Assembly (NCBI GenBank): GCA_965212505.1
Contig: OZ243123.1
Span: 3,348,001-3,412,000, forward strand
Reading direction: 5' to 3'
Source: JAHEKO01 sp965212505
GTDB taxonomy: Bacteria; Acidobacteriota; Thermoanaerobaculia; Multivoradales; JAHEKO01
Length of the DNA: 64,000 nt
Position numbers and translations under genes: made by a program. The notes below the pieces were generated by a model. That model was not told the DNA's origin, did not search any database, and was given only the letters and a program-made list of their open reading frames with translations. Each line of letters starts with the position of its first letter. Positions within the stretch are counted from its first letter, which is position 1. Shown piece by piece: positions 36,820 through 45,600 of this stretch.

Positions 36820-37052
36820 CGGAGAGTGCGCGCAAGCTCGAGGAGCTGCTTCCGGAGCACATTCGGGAGCGGATCGAGCCGCCGGACCGAGCCCGCAACG
36901 AGAAGATCACGGCCCGGTTCACGGACAGCGAGTACGAGCTCCTCGAGCGATTTGCCGACGAGCGTGAAGAGACGGTGACGGCGCTGGTGCGGAAGCTGGC
37001 CCTGGCGACGATCGACAAGGTAGCGGACCACCTCGACGATCGAGACGACTGA
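36816..37052 (+). CDS. Ribbon-helix-helix protein, second of a tandem pair
   Basis: The 78-residue protein has an extra N-terminal 28 residues (KLEELLPEHIRERIEPPDRA) before the RHH core: EKITARFTDSEYELLERFADE, turn EETVT, helix ALVRKLALATIDKV. Its ATG overlaps the preceding TGA (ATGA), so three genes are chained by four-base overlaps. The two RHH proteins look like an ancient duplication and could form a heterodimer. Base and codon use returns to the genome norm here, unlike the TPR gene. No clear terminator follows. Confidence 0.7.
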   Translation: MTESARKLEELLPEHIRERIEPPDRARNEKITARFTDSEYELLERFADEREETVTALVRKLALATIDKVADHLDDRDD

Positions 37053-37167
37053 CGGCGCCGCCCAGCGTTTCTGAGGCCTTCGCGGCGAGTGGTCTCGGGT
37101 GTGCGACAATTCGCAGGCAACCGAGACAAGAACGGGTACAGTCACCTCTGTCGAATTCGGAGTGCCC

Positions 37168-38070
37168 TTGGATCGAAGACGGTTCCTCACGGCGTTGCCA
37201 GCATGTGCCGCCTGCCTGGCGGGCGGCGGCCTCGGCGTGTTCGAGTGGCGACGGCGGGAGCCGCAGACGCTCGACGAGCTGGCCAGCCGATCGATCGCCG
37301 AGCCGCTGCGCGATGAAGGTGCGACGGGCAGAATCGCTCCACATCCCGGCGACAGCGACCAACGACTCCTGAAAATCAAAGAGTTCGACCGAGCCTACTC
37401 GGACGACTTCTTCCTGACACCCGAGCAGCTCGCGACCCTCAGGTCGGCGGCGGCCCGGGTCGACCGCGCCCTCCACCTGGTCGGCCACGGCAACTTCAAC
37501 CTGTTGTCTTTCGACGCGCTGATTCGGTTCGCGCAGAACTACTCTGAGATCGGAGCCTTCCCGAAGGTCGAGACCGATTTCCTCGAGGAGCTGTTCTACG
37601 CCGACGCAGCTCGCTACGGCTTCTTCGGCCAGAAGGTGATCACCGACCTGACCGAGCGAATCCCGGACCGAGAAGTCACCAAGGTCGCGGGTAGTGGCCA
37701 CTACCTGCTCAAAGGCGACTCGCTGACACGCTTCCAGCAGATCCGCCGCGACATCGGCGACTCGATCGCGCTGACCTCCGGCGTCCGAAGCGTGGGGAAA
37801 CAGTTCCAGCTCTTCCTCACCAAGGCGGTCGAGACCGAGGGCAACCTCTCCCAGGCGTCGCGCTCTCTGGCACCTCCGGGCTACTCGTTCCACGCCCGGG
37901 GCGACTTCGACATCGGCAAGGCGGGCTTCGGGCTCCGCAACTTCACCGAGAGTTTTGGCGAGACGCAAGAGTTCCAGAAGCTGATCGACCTCGGCTACGT
38001 CTCGATTCGCTACACCGAGACGAACCCGTTCGGCGTGCGCCACGAGCCGTGGCACATCAAGATCGCTTGA
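37168..38070 (+). CDS. VanY-like D-alanyl-D-alanine carboxypeptidase (M15B), Tat-type signal
   Basis: The 300-residue protein starts at a TTG with GGAG five bases upstream, giving DRRRFLTALPACAACLAGGG, a twin-arginine-type signal. The frame is open to 37099. The C-terminal domain has the M15 zinc-site pattern YSFHARGDFDIG (His and Asp ligands) and EPWHIKIA (third His). Members trim the terminal D-Ala of peptidoglycan stems in the periplasm. The central region (GSGHYLLKGDSLTRFQQI, VGKQFQLFLTKAV) fits bacterial VanY homologues. It stands between the RHH pair and the converging ATP-grasp gene, with no obvious operon partner. Confidence 0.8.
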   Translation: MDRRRFLTALPACAACLAGGGLGVFEWRRREPQTLDELASRSIAEPLRDEGATGRIAPHPGDSDQRLLKIKEFDRAYSDDFFLTPEQLATLRSAAARVDRALHLVGHGNFNLLSFDALIRFAQNYSEIGAFPKVETDFLEELFYADAARYGFFGQKVITDLTERIPDREVTKVAGSGHYLLKGDSLTRFQQIRRDIGDSIALTSGVRSVGKQFQLFLTKAVETEGNLSQASRSLAPPGYSFHARGDFDIGKAGFGLRNFTESFGETQEFQKLIDLGYVSIRYTETNPFGVRHEPWHIKIA

Positions 38071-38083
38071 ACTCGTCGGGCGC

Positions 38084-38962
38084 CTAGCTCGCCGGCGAAC
38101 CGGTGAGCCCGCGGAGGCGACCTACGATCGCCTCCGCAAAGCGTTCCGCGGCCGCCGGGTCGCTGGCGAGAAAGAGCACGGGCTCGATCAGCTCCAGCTC
38201 CGTGAGGACAAATCCCGCTTCCGTCTCGATACCGTCGACGCGCGCGTAAAGCGGCTCGACCGGCAAGGTCTCGAGAGCCTTGCGACCTGCCGCCGCCACC
38301 TCGACTGGCGGAGTCTCCGGGATTTCTTCCCCACCGAACTCCACCTGTACGCGGAATTCGCCCTGCCGAGCGCGCTTACGCACCGCATGGCTGTAGCGCC
38401 CCTCGAAGTAGATCAAGGACCACTCCCCTTCGGTCAGCACCTCCTGGACGAAGGGCTGTGCGAGGGCGCCGCCCTGCTCTGCGAGGCGCGCCAGACGATC
38501 GGGCCGAGCGGCAACCTCCTCCTGCGTCGTACGGAACGTGAGGAAGCTGCTCGCGCCGACTGTCGGCTTGAGTACCAGCTCCTGCCAACCGCTCTCTCGG
38601 ATGAGGTGGGGCCAATTGTCCACCGCGCCAGGCTCGAGCCAGACCGTGGGCACGGTCTGAACGCCCGCGTCGGCCAGCTCGCGGAGATAGGTCTTACTCA
38701 CATTCCAACCCATGAGAGTGGCTGGATTCCACACCGGCACGCCGGCCTCTTCGAGACCGTGAGCCCACGAAACGAACTCCCGCACCCGCATGTGGTAGTC
38801 CCACGGCGATCGAACGAGCACCGCGTCACACGTCCGCCAGAGGCCGCCATCCTCGTCCCATGGTGCGGCGACAACGTCGACTCCGGAGAGCGCGGCCACC
38901 ATGAGCGCGTCATCAGCCGTCGGCGACGGCTTCTCCTGGAAGGTAGCGATTCCGAGTCGCAT
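38084..38962 (-). CDS. ATP-grasp domain protein (glutathione-synthetase-like)
   Basis: The 292-residue protein begins MRLGIATFQEK. It has SPWDYHMRVREFVSWA, GWNVSKTYLRELADAGVQTVPT, LVLKPTVGASSFLTF (ATP-binding Lys) and ARVDGIETEAGFVLTELELIEP (metal-binding acidic block). These mark an ATP-grasp carboxylate-amine ligase of the type near DcsG or glutathione synthetase. Substrates are unknown. The start ATG 38962 begins the conserved domain. It is co-directional with the VOC gene, 26 bases downstream of it. Confidence 0.82.
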   Translation of the reverse strand: MRLGIATFQEKPSPTADDALMVAALSGVDVVAAPWDEDGGLWRTCDAVLVRSPWDYHMRVREFVSWAHGLEEAGVPVWNPATLMGWNVSKTYLRELADAGVQTVPTVWLEPGAVDNWPHLIRESGWQELVLKPTVGASSFLTFRTTQEEVAARPDRLARLAEQGGALAQPFVQEVLTEGEWSLIYFEGRYSHAVRKRARQGEFRVQVEFGGEEIPETPPVEVAAAGRKALETLPVEPLYARVDGIETEAGFVLTELELIEPVLFLASDPAAAERFAEAIVGRLRGLTGSPAS

Positions 38963-38988
38963 CGGCCGAGAGCTCTGCCCCAAACGCG

Positions 38989-39756
38989 TCAGCCGGCCGT
39001 CGCGTGAATCGCGAACGCAGCGCCCTGCGGATCCAGGCAAGCCGCCACATGGTCACCGCCGGGCACCTCCATCGGACCGTGGAGCAGCTGACCGCCCATC
39101 TCTTCGACTTGCGCGATCGTGGCTGCCGCGTCGGCCACGCGTACGTAGTACAGCCAGGCGTCGGGCATCTCCGGATTCGGCTTCGTCATCATGCCGCCGA
39201 TCGGAACGGTGCCGTCGCGTCGCGAGAAGATCTGGTAGGTACCCATGTCCCCCATGTCGTGGGCGGCAACCTTCACCCAGCCGAACAGCCCCGAGTAGAA
39301 GTCGAAGGCCAACTCGAGGTCGGTCGTCATGAGCTCGTGCCACGAGAAGCGCCCAACCGGCACCATGTCGTCCGACGTCGCGTCCTTCAGCGCCTGCCAG
39401 ATCGCGAACACGCCACCGTTTGGATCCGCGAGCACCGAGAAGCGACCCATCTCGGGGATGTCCTGGGGCTCCACGAAAACCGAACCGCCGGCGGCTTGCG
39501 CCGCAGCCACCGTCGCATCGGCGTCGTCGACGAGCACGTAGCCCAGCCAGTGCGGCGGCGCACCGTTGTCTTGCGCTTCCTGTGTCAACTGCATCAGTCC
39601 TGCGACCGGTGACTCGCCCAGGGTGAACATGGTGTACGGCATGGGCTCATCGAAGGTCTCGACGCCCCAGCCCGAGAGCTTCGAGTAGAAGTCCCTGCCC
39701 GCCGCCGGGTCGGTGGTCATCAGCTCGTACCAGGTGAATCTTCCTTGCCCTGACAT
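38989..39756 (-). CDS. Two-domain VOC (glyoxalase/bleomycin-resistance) family protein
   Basis: This 255-residue protein is made of two similar VOC modules. Each opens with a W[YH]ELMTTD pattern (GRFTWYELMTTDPAAGRDFYSKL and RFSWHELMTTDLELAFDFYSGL) and ends with a Gly-rich DPxGAxFA-like strand. Such proteins bind a metal and small molecules, and no reaction can be assigned. ATG 39756 has GGGGATCG upstream. It is the first gene of a two-gene minus-strand unit with the ATP-grasp gene and is divergent from the tRNA gene. Confidence 0.88.
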   Translation of the reverse strand: MSGQGRFTWYELMTTDPAAGRDFYSKLSGWGVETFDEPMPYTMFTLGESPVAGLMQLTQEAQDNGAPPHWLGYVLVDDADATVAAAQAAGGSVFVEPQDIPEMGRFSVLADPNGGVFAIWQALKDATSDDMVPVGRFSWHELMTTDLELAFDFYSGLFGWVKVAAHDMGDMGTYQIFSRRDGTVPIGGMMTKPNPEMPDAWLYYVRVADAAATIAQVEEMGGQLLHGPMEVPGGDHVAACLDPQGAAFAIHATAG

Positions 39757-39887
39757 CTTCGATCCCCTCTCGTCTCTGCTCGTCTCGGAGTGTCGGTCGC
39801 TCTACGAGGTCGTGAGGGCGAACCCTATACCAGGGCCCTGGCGAAGTTCGACGCAACTCGTGGCATCTGAGCTACAGTACGCCCCAC

Positions 39888-39987
39888 GGAAGCGCTCGGG
39901 GGCTGGTGCCTCCCGCGGTCTTCAAAACCGTTTGCGCCGTGAGGGATCCTCGGGGTGGGTGGGTTCGATTCCCATGCGCTTCCGCCA
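39888..39987 (+). tRNA. selC: tRNA-Sec (anticodon TCA)
   Basis: A perfect eight-base-pair acceptor stem (GGAAGCGC with GCGCTTCC) closes a 100-base RNA with encoded GCCA. The D stem is long, six pairs with a four-base loop (GGGGGC-TGGT-GCCTCC). The anticodon loop reads CTTCAAA with anticodon TCA. A long variable arm and a TTCGATT T-loop follow. The 8-bp acceptor, six-bp D stem and long extra arm are the identity marks of selenocysteine tRNA. No selA, selB or selD lies in the window, but the genome is expected to encode UGA-directed selenoproteins. Confidence 0.95.
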
Positions 39988-40018
39988 TCCTTCGCTTCGC
40001 TCAGGCTGTCTGAGTCGC
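39966..40018 (+). repeat. Direct repeat copy 1: tRNA-Sec 3' end plus flank
   Basis: This is the copy inside the functional tRNA-Sec, from the T-loop through CCA and 31 bases beyond. It matches 40066-40118 over 53 bases with two mismatches (39995 and 40014). Confidence 0.9.
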
Positions 40019-40065
40019 CTGACCAACGGTGTTCGCTGGGCCGCCACAGGCGACCCGGCTCGGAG

Positions 40066-40118
40066 CGATTCCCATGCGCTTCCGCCATCCTTCGTTTCGC
40101 TCAGGCTGTCTGAATCGC
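40066..40118 (+). repeat. Direct repeat copy 2: displaced tRNA-Sec 3' end
   Basis: The copy begins CGATTCCCATGCGCTTCCGC and lies exactly 100 bases downstream of copy 1. It has no 5' tRNA half. Duplicated tRNA 3' ends are typical scars of site-specific integration (att sites), but no integrase is seen between or beside the copies. Confidence 0.8.
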
Positions 40119-40134
40119 TCTAGGAATCTGACCG

Positions 40135-40280
40135 CCCGAGGCTCGATTCCTTGCCGAGAAGGCTGGCTCCTCCCGTCGTTGCCGCCTCCAGCGCCCGCGC
40201 CGGCGTCAAGCCGGCTTCGACCATCAGCTCGAGTTCCTCGTGGACCGAATAGCCGGGGAAACGCTCTTTTGTCCCCGGAG
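40135..40280 (-). pseudogene. Remnant of an amidohydrolase C terminus
   Basis: On the minus strand the frame reads FPGYSVHEELELMVEAGLTP then ARALEAATTGGASLLG. This is a good match to the last conserved block of imidazolonepropionase-like amidohydrolases (G-x-SLHEEL-LLVEAGLTP-EAL-AAT). No upstream domain or start is present in this frame or the others nearby. It starts almost at the edge of repeat copy 2, so it may be debris from an integration or deletion at tRNA-Sec. Confidence 0.6.
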
Positions 40281-40668
40281 TCCATGATGGAAGGCAAAGC
40301 CAGGTGCGAGTGAGATACGCCCCCCCCATCACCGACGGTAGCGCTCGCTGGGGCTGTTCTCGTGGTGCCTCTTGTTTCAGTAGAAGGCAATTTGGTTCTC
40401 ACCAAGACCCGACTGGACCTCTGGATCCGTAAGGGGACCGAGCACCTGGTGGTTGAGCTTGGCCCGCTCCGAGAGCCGCTCCTGGCGAGTCGTAGCTTCG
40501 GCTGGGTGTCGGAAGAAGAGGGTCTCCCTTGCGGCGGCCGATCCGGAAACGCTTCGGCTGCCGTTACTCAGTAGTAAGGCGACCCAGTTCCACAGCCCCT
40601 CGACTTCGTCGAGACCTCAAAACGGTAGCGAGATCTCCGGATCTCGGTTGCCTAGGAAGGAGCGTCAG
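40281..40668. other. Gene-poor stretch after the amidohydrolase remnant
   Basis: I see no supported gene here. Short open frames on both strands lack ribosome-binding sites and family resemblance. The only clear signal is the AAGGAG before the Cys-rich protein's start at 40669. Confidence 0.4.
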
Positions 40669-41607
40669 ATGTTGTCTCGCAGCTTCAGAATTGTTGGGTT
40701 CCTCTTTATCGTACTGCTGGGTGCGGCAGGCGAGCCCGCCCAAGCGCAAACGGCCGGGGCCTGCGAACAGACCGAGGAGTGCCCGGTTGGCCATGCCTGT
40801 GTGCTCGGTAGCTGTCGCCTCCTGTGCACGGCGCCAACAAGTTGTGGCGCGCTGACGACAACGCCGATCTGCATTCCATTCGAGGGAACCAGCACTTGCT
40901 GGACCTGCGGCTCGTATGACTGCGAGGTCTACGGTGAAGGTTATACGTGCACCGGCTTCGGCAGCTGTCAAGCTCCTCCGCTCATCGAGTGCTCGATCCA
41001 CGAACAATGCGGGCTGAACGAGCGCTGCTTCGGCTTCAAATGCGTCTCGATGACTTGCCCGCTGATTGTGCACTTAACTGAAAAGGGCCTCGGCTGGTAT
41101 CACGACACCTTTACAGACGTGGACGACGGCGCTCCTTGCGACCTGGACAGGGACGGGGATGCCGATCGATGCTCCTGGGTAAGGCCTGAGGCCAGCGTCG
41201 CGTTTCTCGCCCGCTTCGACAGCGAGGAGTGGGCCCTTCTTCACGGCGGCGGCAGTCTCCTCGCCAGCAACGACTTCCTCTTCGGCGACACGTCGGATCA
41301 GGCCGTTGGGACTTCCGAACCGACCGGGTTCACTGCCCTGAGTTTCGAGTGTGGCGAGCACATCGACACAAGCGGCGCTGTAGATCTGCAAGCGTGCGGA
41401 GTTGTCCTCTGGCATGACTTCGACAAGAACGGTTACGTCGAGATCGCCGAGCTCCTCATCCCGTCCGACTATGGCTGGAACGAGATTCCTACGAGGAACA
41501 TCCAGGAAGTCGGGCTGACAGACCACCTGGGGAATCTCGGCCGCTACAAGACCATGCTCAAGGGACGGGCCGTCGTCGACGTCTACTTCACGGTGGACGA
41601 CGACTAG
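40669..41607 (+). CDS. Secreted cysteine-rich protein of unknown function
   Basis: The 312-residue protein starts at ATG 40669 with AAGGAG six bases upstream. A signal peptide (hydrophobic 8-24, cut near AQAQ) is followed by a Cys-rich region (about 28-130). There, short CxxxxxC spacings such as CEQTEECPVGHACVLGSC and CSIHEQCGLNERCFGFKC resemble repeats of the Dickkopf/EB-module kind seen in myxobacterial and acidobacterial surface proteins. The C-terminal part has CDLDRDGDADRC, an acidic loop like a calcium site, and ACGVVLWHDFDKNGYVEIAELL, a second EF-hand-like loop. Probably extracellular and disulfide-bonded. I do not recognise a function. Confidence 0.75.
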   Translation: MLSRSFRIVGFLFIVLLGAAGEPAQAQTAGACEQTEECPVGHACVLGSCRLLCTAPTSCGALTTTPICIPFEGTSTCWTCGSYDCEVYGEGYTCTGFGSCQAPPLIECSIHEQCGLNERCFGFKCVSMTCPLIVHLTEKGLGWYHDTFTDVDDGAPCDLDRDGDADRCSWVRPEASVAFLARFDSEEWALLHGGGSLLASNDFLFGDTSDQAVGTSEPTGFTALSFECGEHIDTSGAVDLQACGVVLWHDFDKNGYVEIAELLIPSDYGWNEIPTRNIQEVGLTDHLGNLGRYKTMLKGRAVVDVYFTVDDD

Positions 41608-41807
41608 AGAAGAGACCTCAACGCTCGTTCATGATCGGCCGCGCCTCCTCACCTTGGGGTCACCTCCAGGTCGGGTGAAGGTTGGATGGGCGTGGTCGAC
41701 CGGGCCGAGGGCACCAAACTTAGGCGCGACGTGGGCAGCGGTCGGGCTGTCCACGTCAAGAGCTAGGGCATCGGGTTCCGATGGCGCAGGCCTCGATTGT
41801 GGAAGGC

Positions 41808-42251
41808 CTACGCGTAGACCCCGTAGACCACGATCGAGTAGGTCTTTGTGCCGGCGACGCGCCGAACCGTGAAGCTCCCATCGCTCTCGAGTTCGAACCT
41901 GAGGTCGTCGATGTCGACCGAGGTCAGCCCGTCGTAGGACCTGGAGAAGCTCGTCGCCGTGCTCGTCCCGGTCGACGGATTGATCCCCACCTGAACGTTG
42001 ACGCGATGTCCCTCGCCGACGACGGTGCTCAGCGTGTCCGCCTGGAGGATCACCAGTTCGGTGGCATCTGAGACCTCACCGGTCCAGACGATGAAGGAGG
42101 GCTTCACGTCTGCGTCGTCGATGAGTTTTGGCGGGTCGTCGAGCCGAATCGGGAACGAGGACTGAGCCCCGCCCAGTACCGCTCCGACCAAAGCCGAAAC
42201 TACGACGATCACGACAGTAAAACCTGCTCGCTTCACTCTCAGCGCGGCCAT
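41808..42251 (-). CDS. Small secreted or membrane-anchored protein of unknown function
   Basis: The 147-residue protein starts at ATG 42251, with GGGAGG five bases upstream. A hydrophobic N-terminal segment (VKRAGFTVVIVVVSALVGAVLGGA) is a signal or anchor. The mature part contains FPIRLDDPPKLID, FIVWTGEVSDATELVILQA and FSRSYDGLTSVDIDDLRFELE and is probably beta-rich. The longer open frame to 42479 is unsupported. The 200 bases downstream (41608-41807) hold nothing I can name. Function unknown. Confidence 0.65.
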   Translation of the reverse strand: MAALRVKRAGFTVVIVVVSALVGAVLGGAQSSFPIRLDDPPKLIDDADVKPSFIVWTGEVSDATELVILQADTLSTVVGEGHRVNVQVGINPSTGTSTATSFSRSYDGLTSVDIDDLRFELESDGSFTVRRVAGTKTYSIVVYGVYA

Positions 42252-42404
42252 GAGAACCTCCCGTTCGTTCGCGTTCCAGATGCAACGATAAGGGCCGGCG
42301 AGGAACGTTCGGGAGGCTTGAGGACCGAGTGGGCGATCAGAGGGACGAGTGGCAGCTCTCGCACGCCGAATTGCTCGCACGTTAGCGAGATTTCGCTGAT
42401 TCGA

Positions 42405-42431
42405 GCGGCCCGGCACATGCTCGGGCCGCTT
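42405..42431 (-). terminator. Hairpin downstream of the BNR-repeat gene
   Basis: AGCGGCCCG (42405-42413) and CGGGCCGCT (42423-42431) form a perfect nine-bp stem with a nine-base loop. It lies in the 425-base interval 42252-42676, between two minus-strand genes. No U-run follows it on either strand, so termination is only possible, not shown. The rest of the interval has no supported gene. Confidence 0.4.
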
Positions 42432-42676
42432 CCAACGGGCGGTGGACGCCCATGCGCCGCAGCACCCTAAGAACTTCACGCGTCACCCTCCGCTTCCGCG
42501 ACTGGACCGGACAGCACCATGTGGGACGCTGCTCTGAGCGATTTTCAGGCGCTTGCGCCGTTTGCGCTCAGCGCCGATGAAGAGACGGACGCCACAATCG
42601 ACGTCTTGATCGGCCGCAGTTCTTCCCCCTACGAGCTAACCGCCAAGCTCGGCGATCCGGCTTTGGCTGCTCCCCT

Positions 42677-45600
42677 TCAGCCTCCCGCCGGTCGGCCCGG
42701 AGTCCACGGTGCGCCAGCCGCCTCGGCCCGCTCCTCCAACTCCGTCAGGTCGGCGTCCAGCGAAGCGATTTGCTCACCGAGCACAGCAAACGCCTCCCGC
42801 GCCCAGCCGTAGGCTTGGCGATGTGTCTCAGTCGGCGCCTGGGTGGTCAGCCACTGATCGGAAGCGATGCGCTCGACGCGGCCGATCAGGGTCGGCGGGG
42901 TGAAGACGTTACGCGATCCCTTGGTCCGGTCGCCTCGGAGCTCGAGCATCACGGCGTCGAGCCGCCCCTTGAGCGCCTCGAGGTCGGCGGTAAGCGTAGC
43001 GTCCGCGCCTGGAGTCTCGAGCAGCGCCTGTCGCAGGTGCCGGATCCTGGCACCGATCTCGTCGGCCTGCTTGCCGGCACCGAGAACAGTTCGACGCAGT
43101 TCGCGGACCTCGGCCTGGAAGGCCGCCACCGCCGCCCGATCCTCGGCCGCAAGCGTGTTGAGTTCGAGCGCGGCGACCGAGAACTCGACCGAACCGCCGT
43201 GCGCCCGCCACACTCCGCCGACCTTCGACTCGAGGCTTGCGGAGTAGGTTCCGGGGAGCGCCAACGGGCCCCGCTCGGGCTCGACCCAGGGCGGCAGATC
43301 GGTCGCAGGACTGAGATTGGTCGGCGCAGCCGAGGGCCAGCGAAGATCCCAGGCCAACCGGTGCAAACCCGCCTTACGCGACGCCGGCACGCGACGCACC
43401 ACACCGCCCTCGTTGCGCACCACGAGGAAGAGCTTTGGTTCGACCTCGAGGTCTTCCTGCCGGAGCTCCGCCATCGACGCGATCGGCGGATCGGACTCGG
43501 CCTCTCGAGCCTCCTTCTCGGCTTCGTTCCGCACCTCGCGTAGGGTCTTCAGGCCATCGCGAACCCAGTAGGTGAAGACGGCTCCGTACGGCGGGTTCTC
43601 GGCGGTCCAGAAGGCGTCGCCTCGTGAATCGACGCGGTCCCGCTTCTCGATGTAGCGCAGCGCTTCGCGCGCCGGAAAGAGAATCGACTCCTCGCTCTCC
43701 AGGCGCTCCTCCGAGAGCTCGCGCAACGGCGTGTAGTCGTCGAGGATGTAGAAGCCACGACCAAAGGTGGCCAACGCCAGATCGTTCCAGTCGCGCTGGA
43801 TGTCGAGATCGCGCACCTGGATCGTCGGCAGGCCGCCCTTCATCTGATGCCAGTGCTCACCCTCGTCGAGGGTCACCCAGAGGCCGAACTCGGTGCCGGC
43901 GAAGAGCAGCTCCGGTTTCACATGGTCTTGGATCAGCGTATAGGCGATCTGCCGATCGGGCATGTCGCCACGGATCGAGCTCCAGGTTCGGCCGCGGTCG
44001 CGGCTCACGGCCAGGTACGGGTCGAAGTCGCCCTGCTTCTTGTTGTTGAAGGTGGCGTAGACGACGTTGTCGTCGAAGAGGGACGCTTCGAGATCGCTGA
44101 CGTAGGTGTTCTGGGGGACGCCCGAGACCCGGTCGACCGCCCGCCACTCGCCGCCGCCGTCTTCTGTGACCTGAATCAGGCCGTCGTCGGTGCCGACGTA
44201 GATCAGCCCTTCGACCAGCGGCGACTCGCTGAGAGAGACGATGTTGCCGTAGTCGGAGGTCGATTTGTTCTTGTGGATGGCGTCCATTTCCCACAGCCGG
44301 CCCATGATCTTCAGCTGATCTCGATCGAGCTGCCGGGAGAGGTCGCCGGAGATCGCCGTCCAGCTCTGGCCGCGATCGTCGGAGCGGTAGAGCCGCTGGC
44401 TGGCGAAGTAGAGGCGTGTGTGCAAATGGGGCGAGATGATCAGCGGGGAGTCCCAGTTCCAGCGATCGGCAGCCTCGCCCGGGGCCTCCTGCGGCTGAAT
44501 GTCGACGATCTCCTCGGAGGTGCGGTCGTAGCGCACCAGGCCGCCGTACTGCCACTGTGAGTAGACGATATTGGGATCCGTCGGGTCGACCTGGCTCTCG
44601 TAGCCGTCGCCGCCCACAGTGACGAACCACTCCTCGTTCGAGATACCCGACCGATGCAACGACCGGCTGGGACCACCCAGGGTGTTGTTGTCCTGCGTGC
44701 CGCCGTAGACGTAGTAGAACGGAGTCGAGTTGTCGACGGCCACCCGGTAGAACTGGGTGATCGAGAGGTTCTCCTTGAAGAGCCACTTCTGGCCGCGGTC
44801 GAAGCTCTCGTAGACACCGCCGTCGTTGCCGGTCAGCAGGTAGTCGGGGTCCTCCGGGTCGATCCAGAGGGCGTGGTAGTCGACGTGGATCTTGTCGCCG
44901 GGGACCTTCTCGAAGCTCTTGCCACCGTCGCGGGTGACCCACAGCCAGACACTCACCGAGTAGACCGTGTCGAGATCGTGCGGGTCGCAGAAGAGCTCGT
45001 TCCAGTAGTCACCACTCGTCGTGTGATCGGAACGCTTGCTCCAGGTCTCGCCGCGATCGGTCGAGCGGAAGAGACCGCCCTCGTCCCGAACGGCGTCCAA
45101 AATGCCGTAGATCACGTCAGAGTCGATCGGTGAGATGCAGAGCCCCATGCGGCCGCGGTCGACGCTCGGCAGGCCGCTGTCGATCTTGCGCCACGTGGCA
45201 CCACCGTCGGTCGACTTGTGGAAGGCCGACTCCGGGCCACCGTTGAGCAAGGTCCAGACGTGTCGCCGGCGCTGCCACGACGTTGCGTAGACGGTGTCGG
45301 CGTCTCGCGGGTCGAGCCACACCTCGGCGACACCGGTGTCGTCGGAGACGTGCAGAATGCGCTCCCAGTTGGCCCCACCGTCGGTGGTCTTGTAGAGACC
45401 GCGATCGCCGCCGCCATTCCAGAGCGGACCCATGGCCGCCACGTAGACGACATTCGAGTCCCGAGGGTCGACCTGGATGTTGCCGATGTGTCCAGAGTCC
45501 TCCAGCCCAACGTTGCTCCAGCTCTGCCCGCCGTCGACGCTCTTGTAGACGCCGTCGCCGAAGGCCACCGAGCGCTGCGAGTTGTTCTCGCCCGTGCCGA

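Noticed and set aside
36625..37052. Toxin-antitoxin locus based on RHH proteins
   Set aside because: Two RHH antitoxin-like proteins but no RelE, ParE, MazF or PIN-type partner on either side.
39966..40118. Possible two-repeat CRISPR
   Set aside because: Only two copies, one inside a tRNA gene, so it is a tRNA 3' duplication.
41654..41872. Short plus-strand ORF with internal GTGAAGGTTGGATGG, considered as a second small peptide
   Set aside because: No Shine-Dalgarno, Trp-rich shadow-like composition, and overlap with the end of the minus-strand small protein gene.
42519..42812. 97-codon plus-strand ORF (MWDAALSDFQ...)
   Set aside because: No ribosome-binding site, unknown family, and its second half runs antisense through the well-supported BNR-protein gene. 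The first 50 codons look plausible, but evidence is too thin to call.
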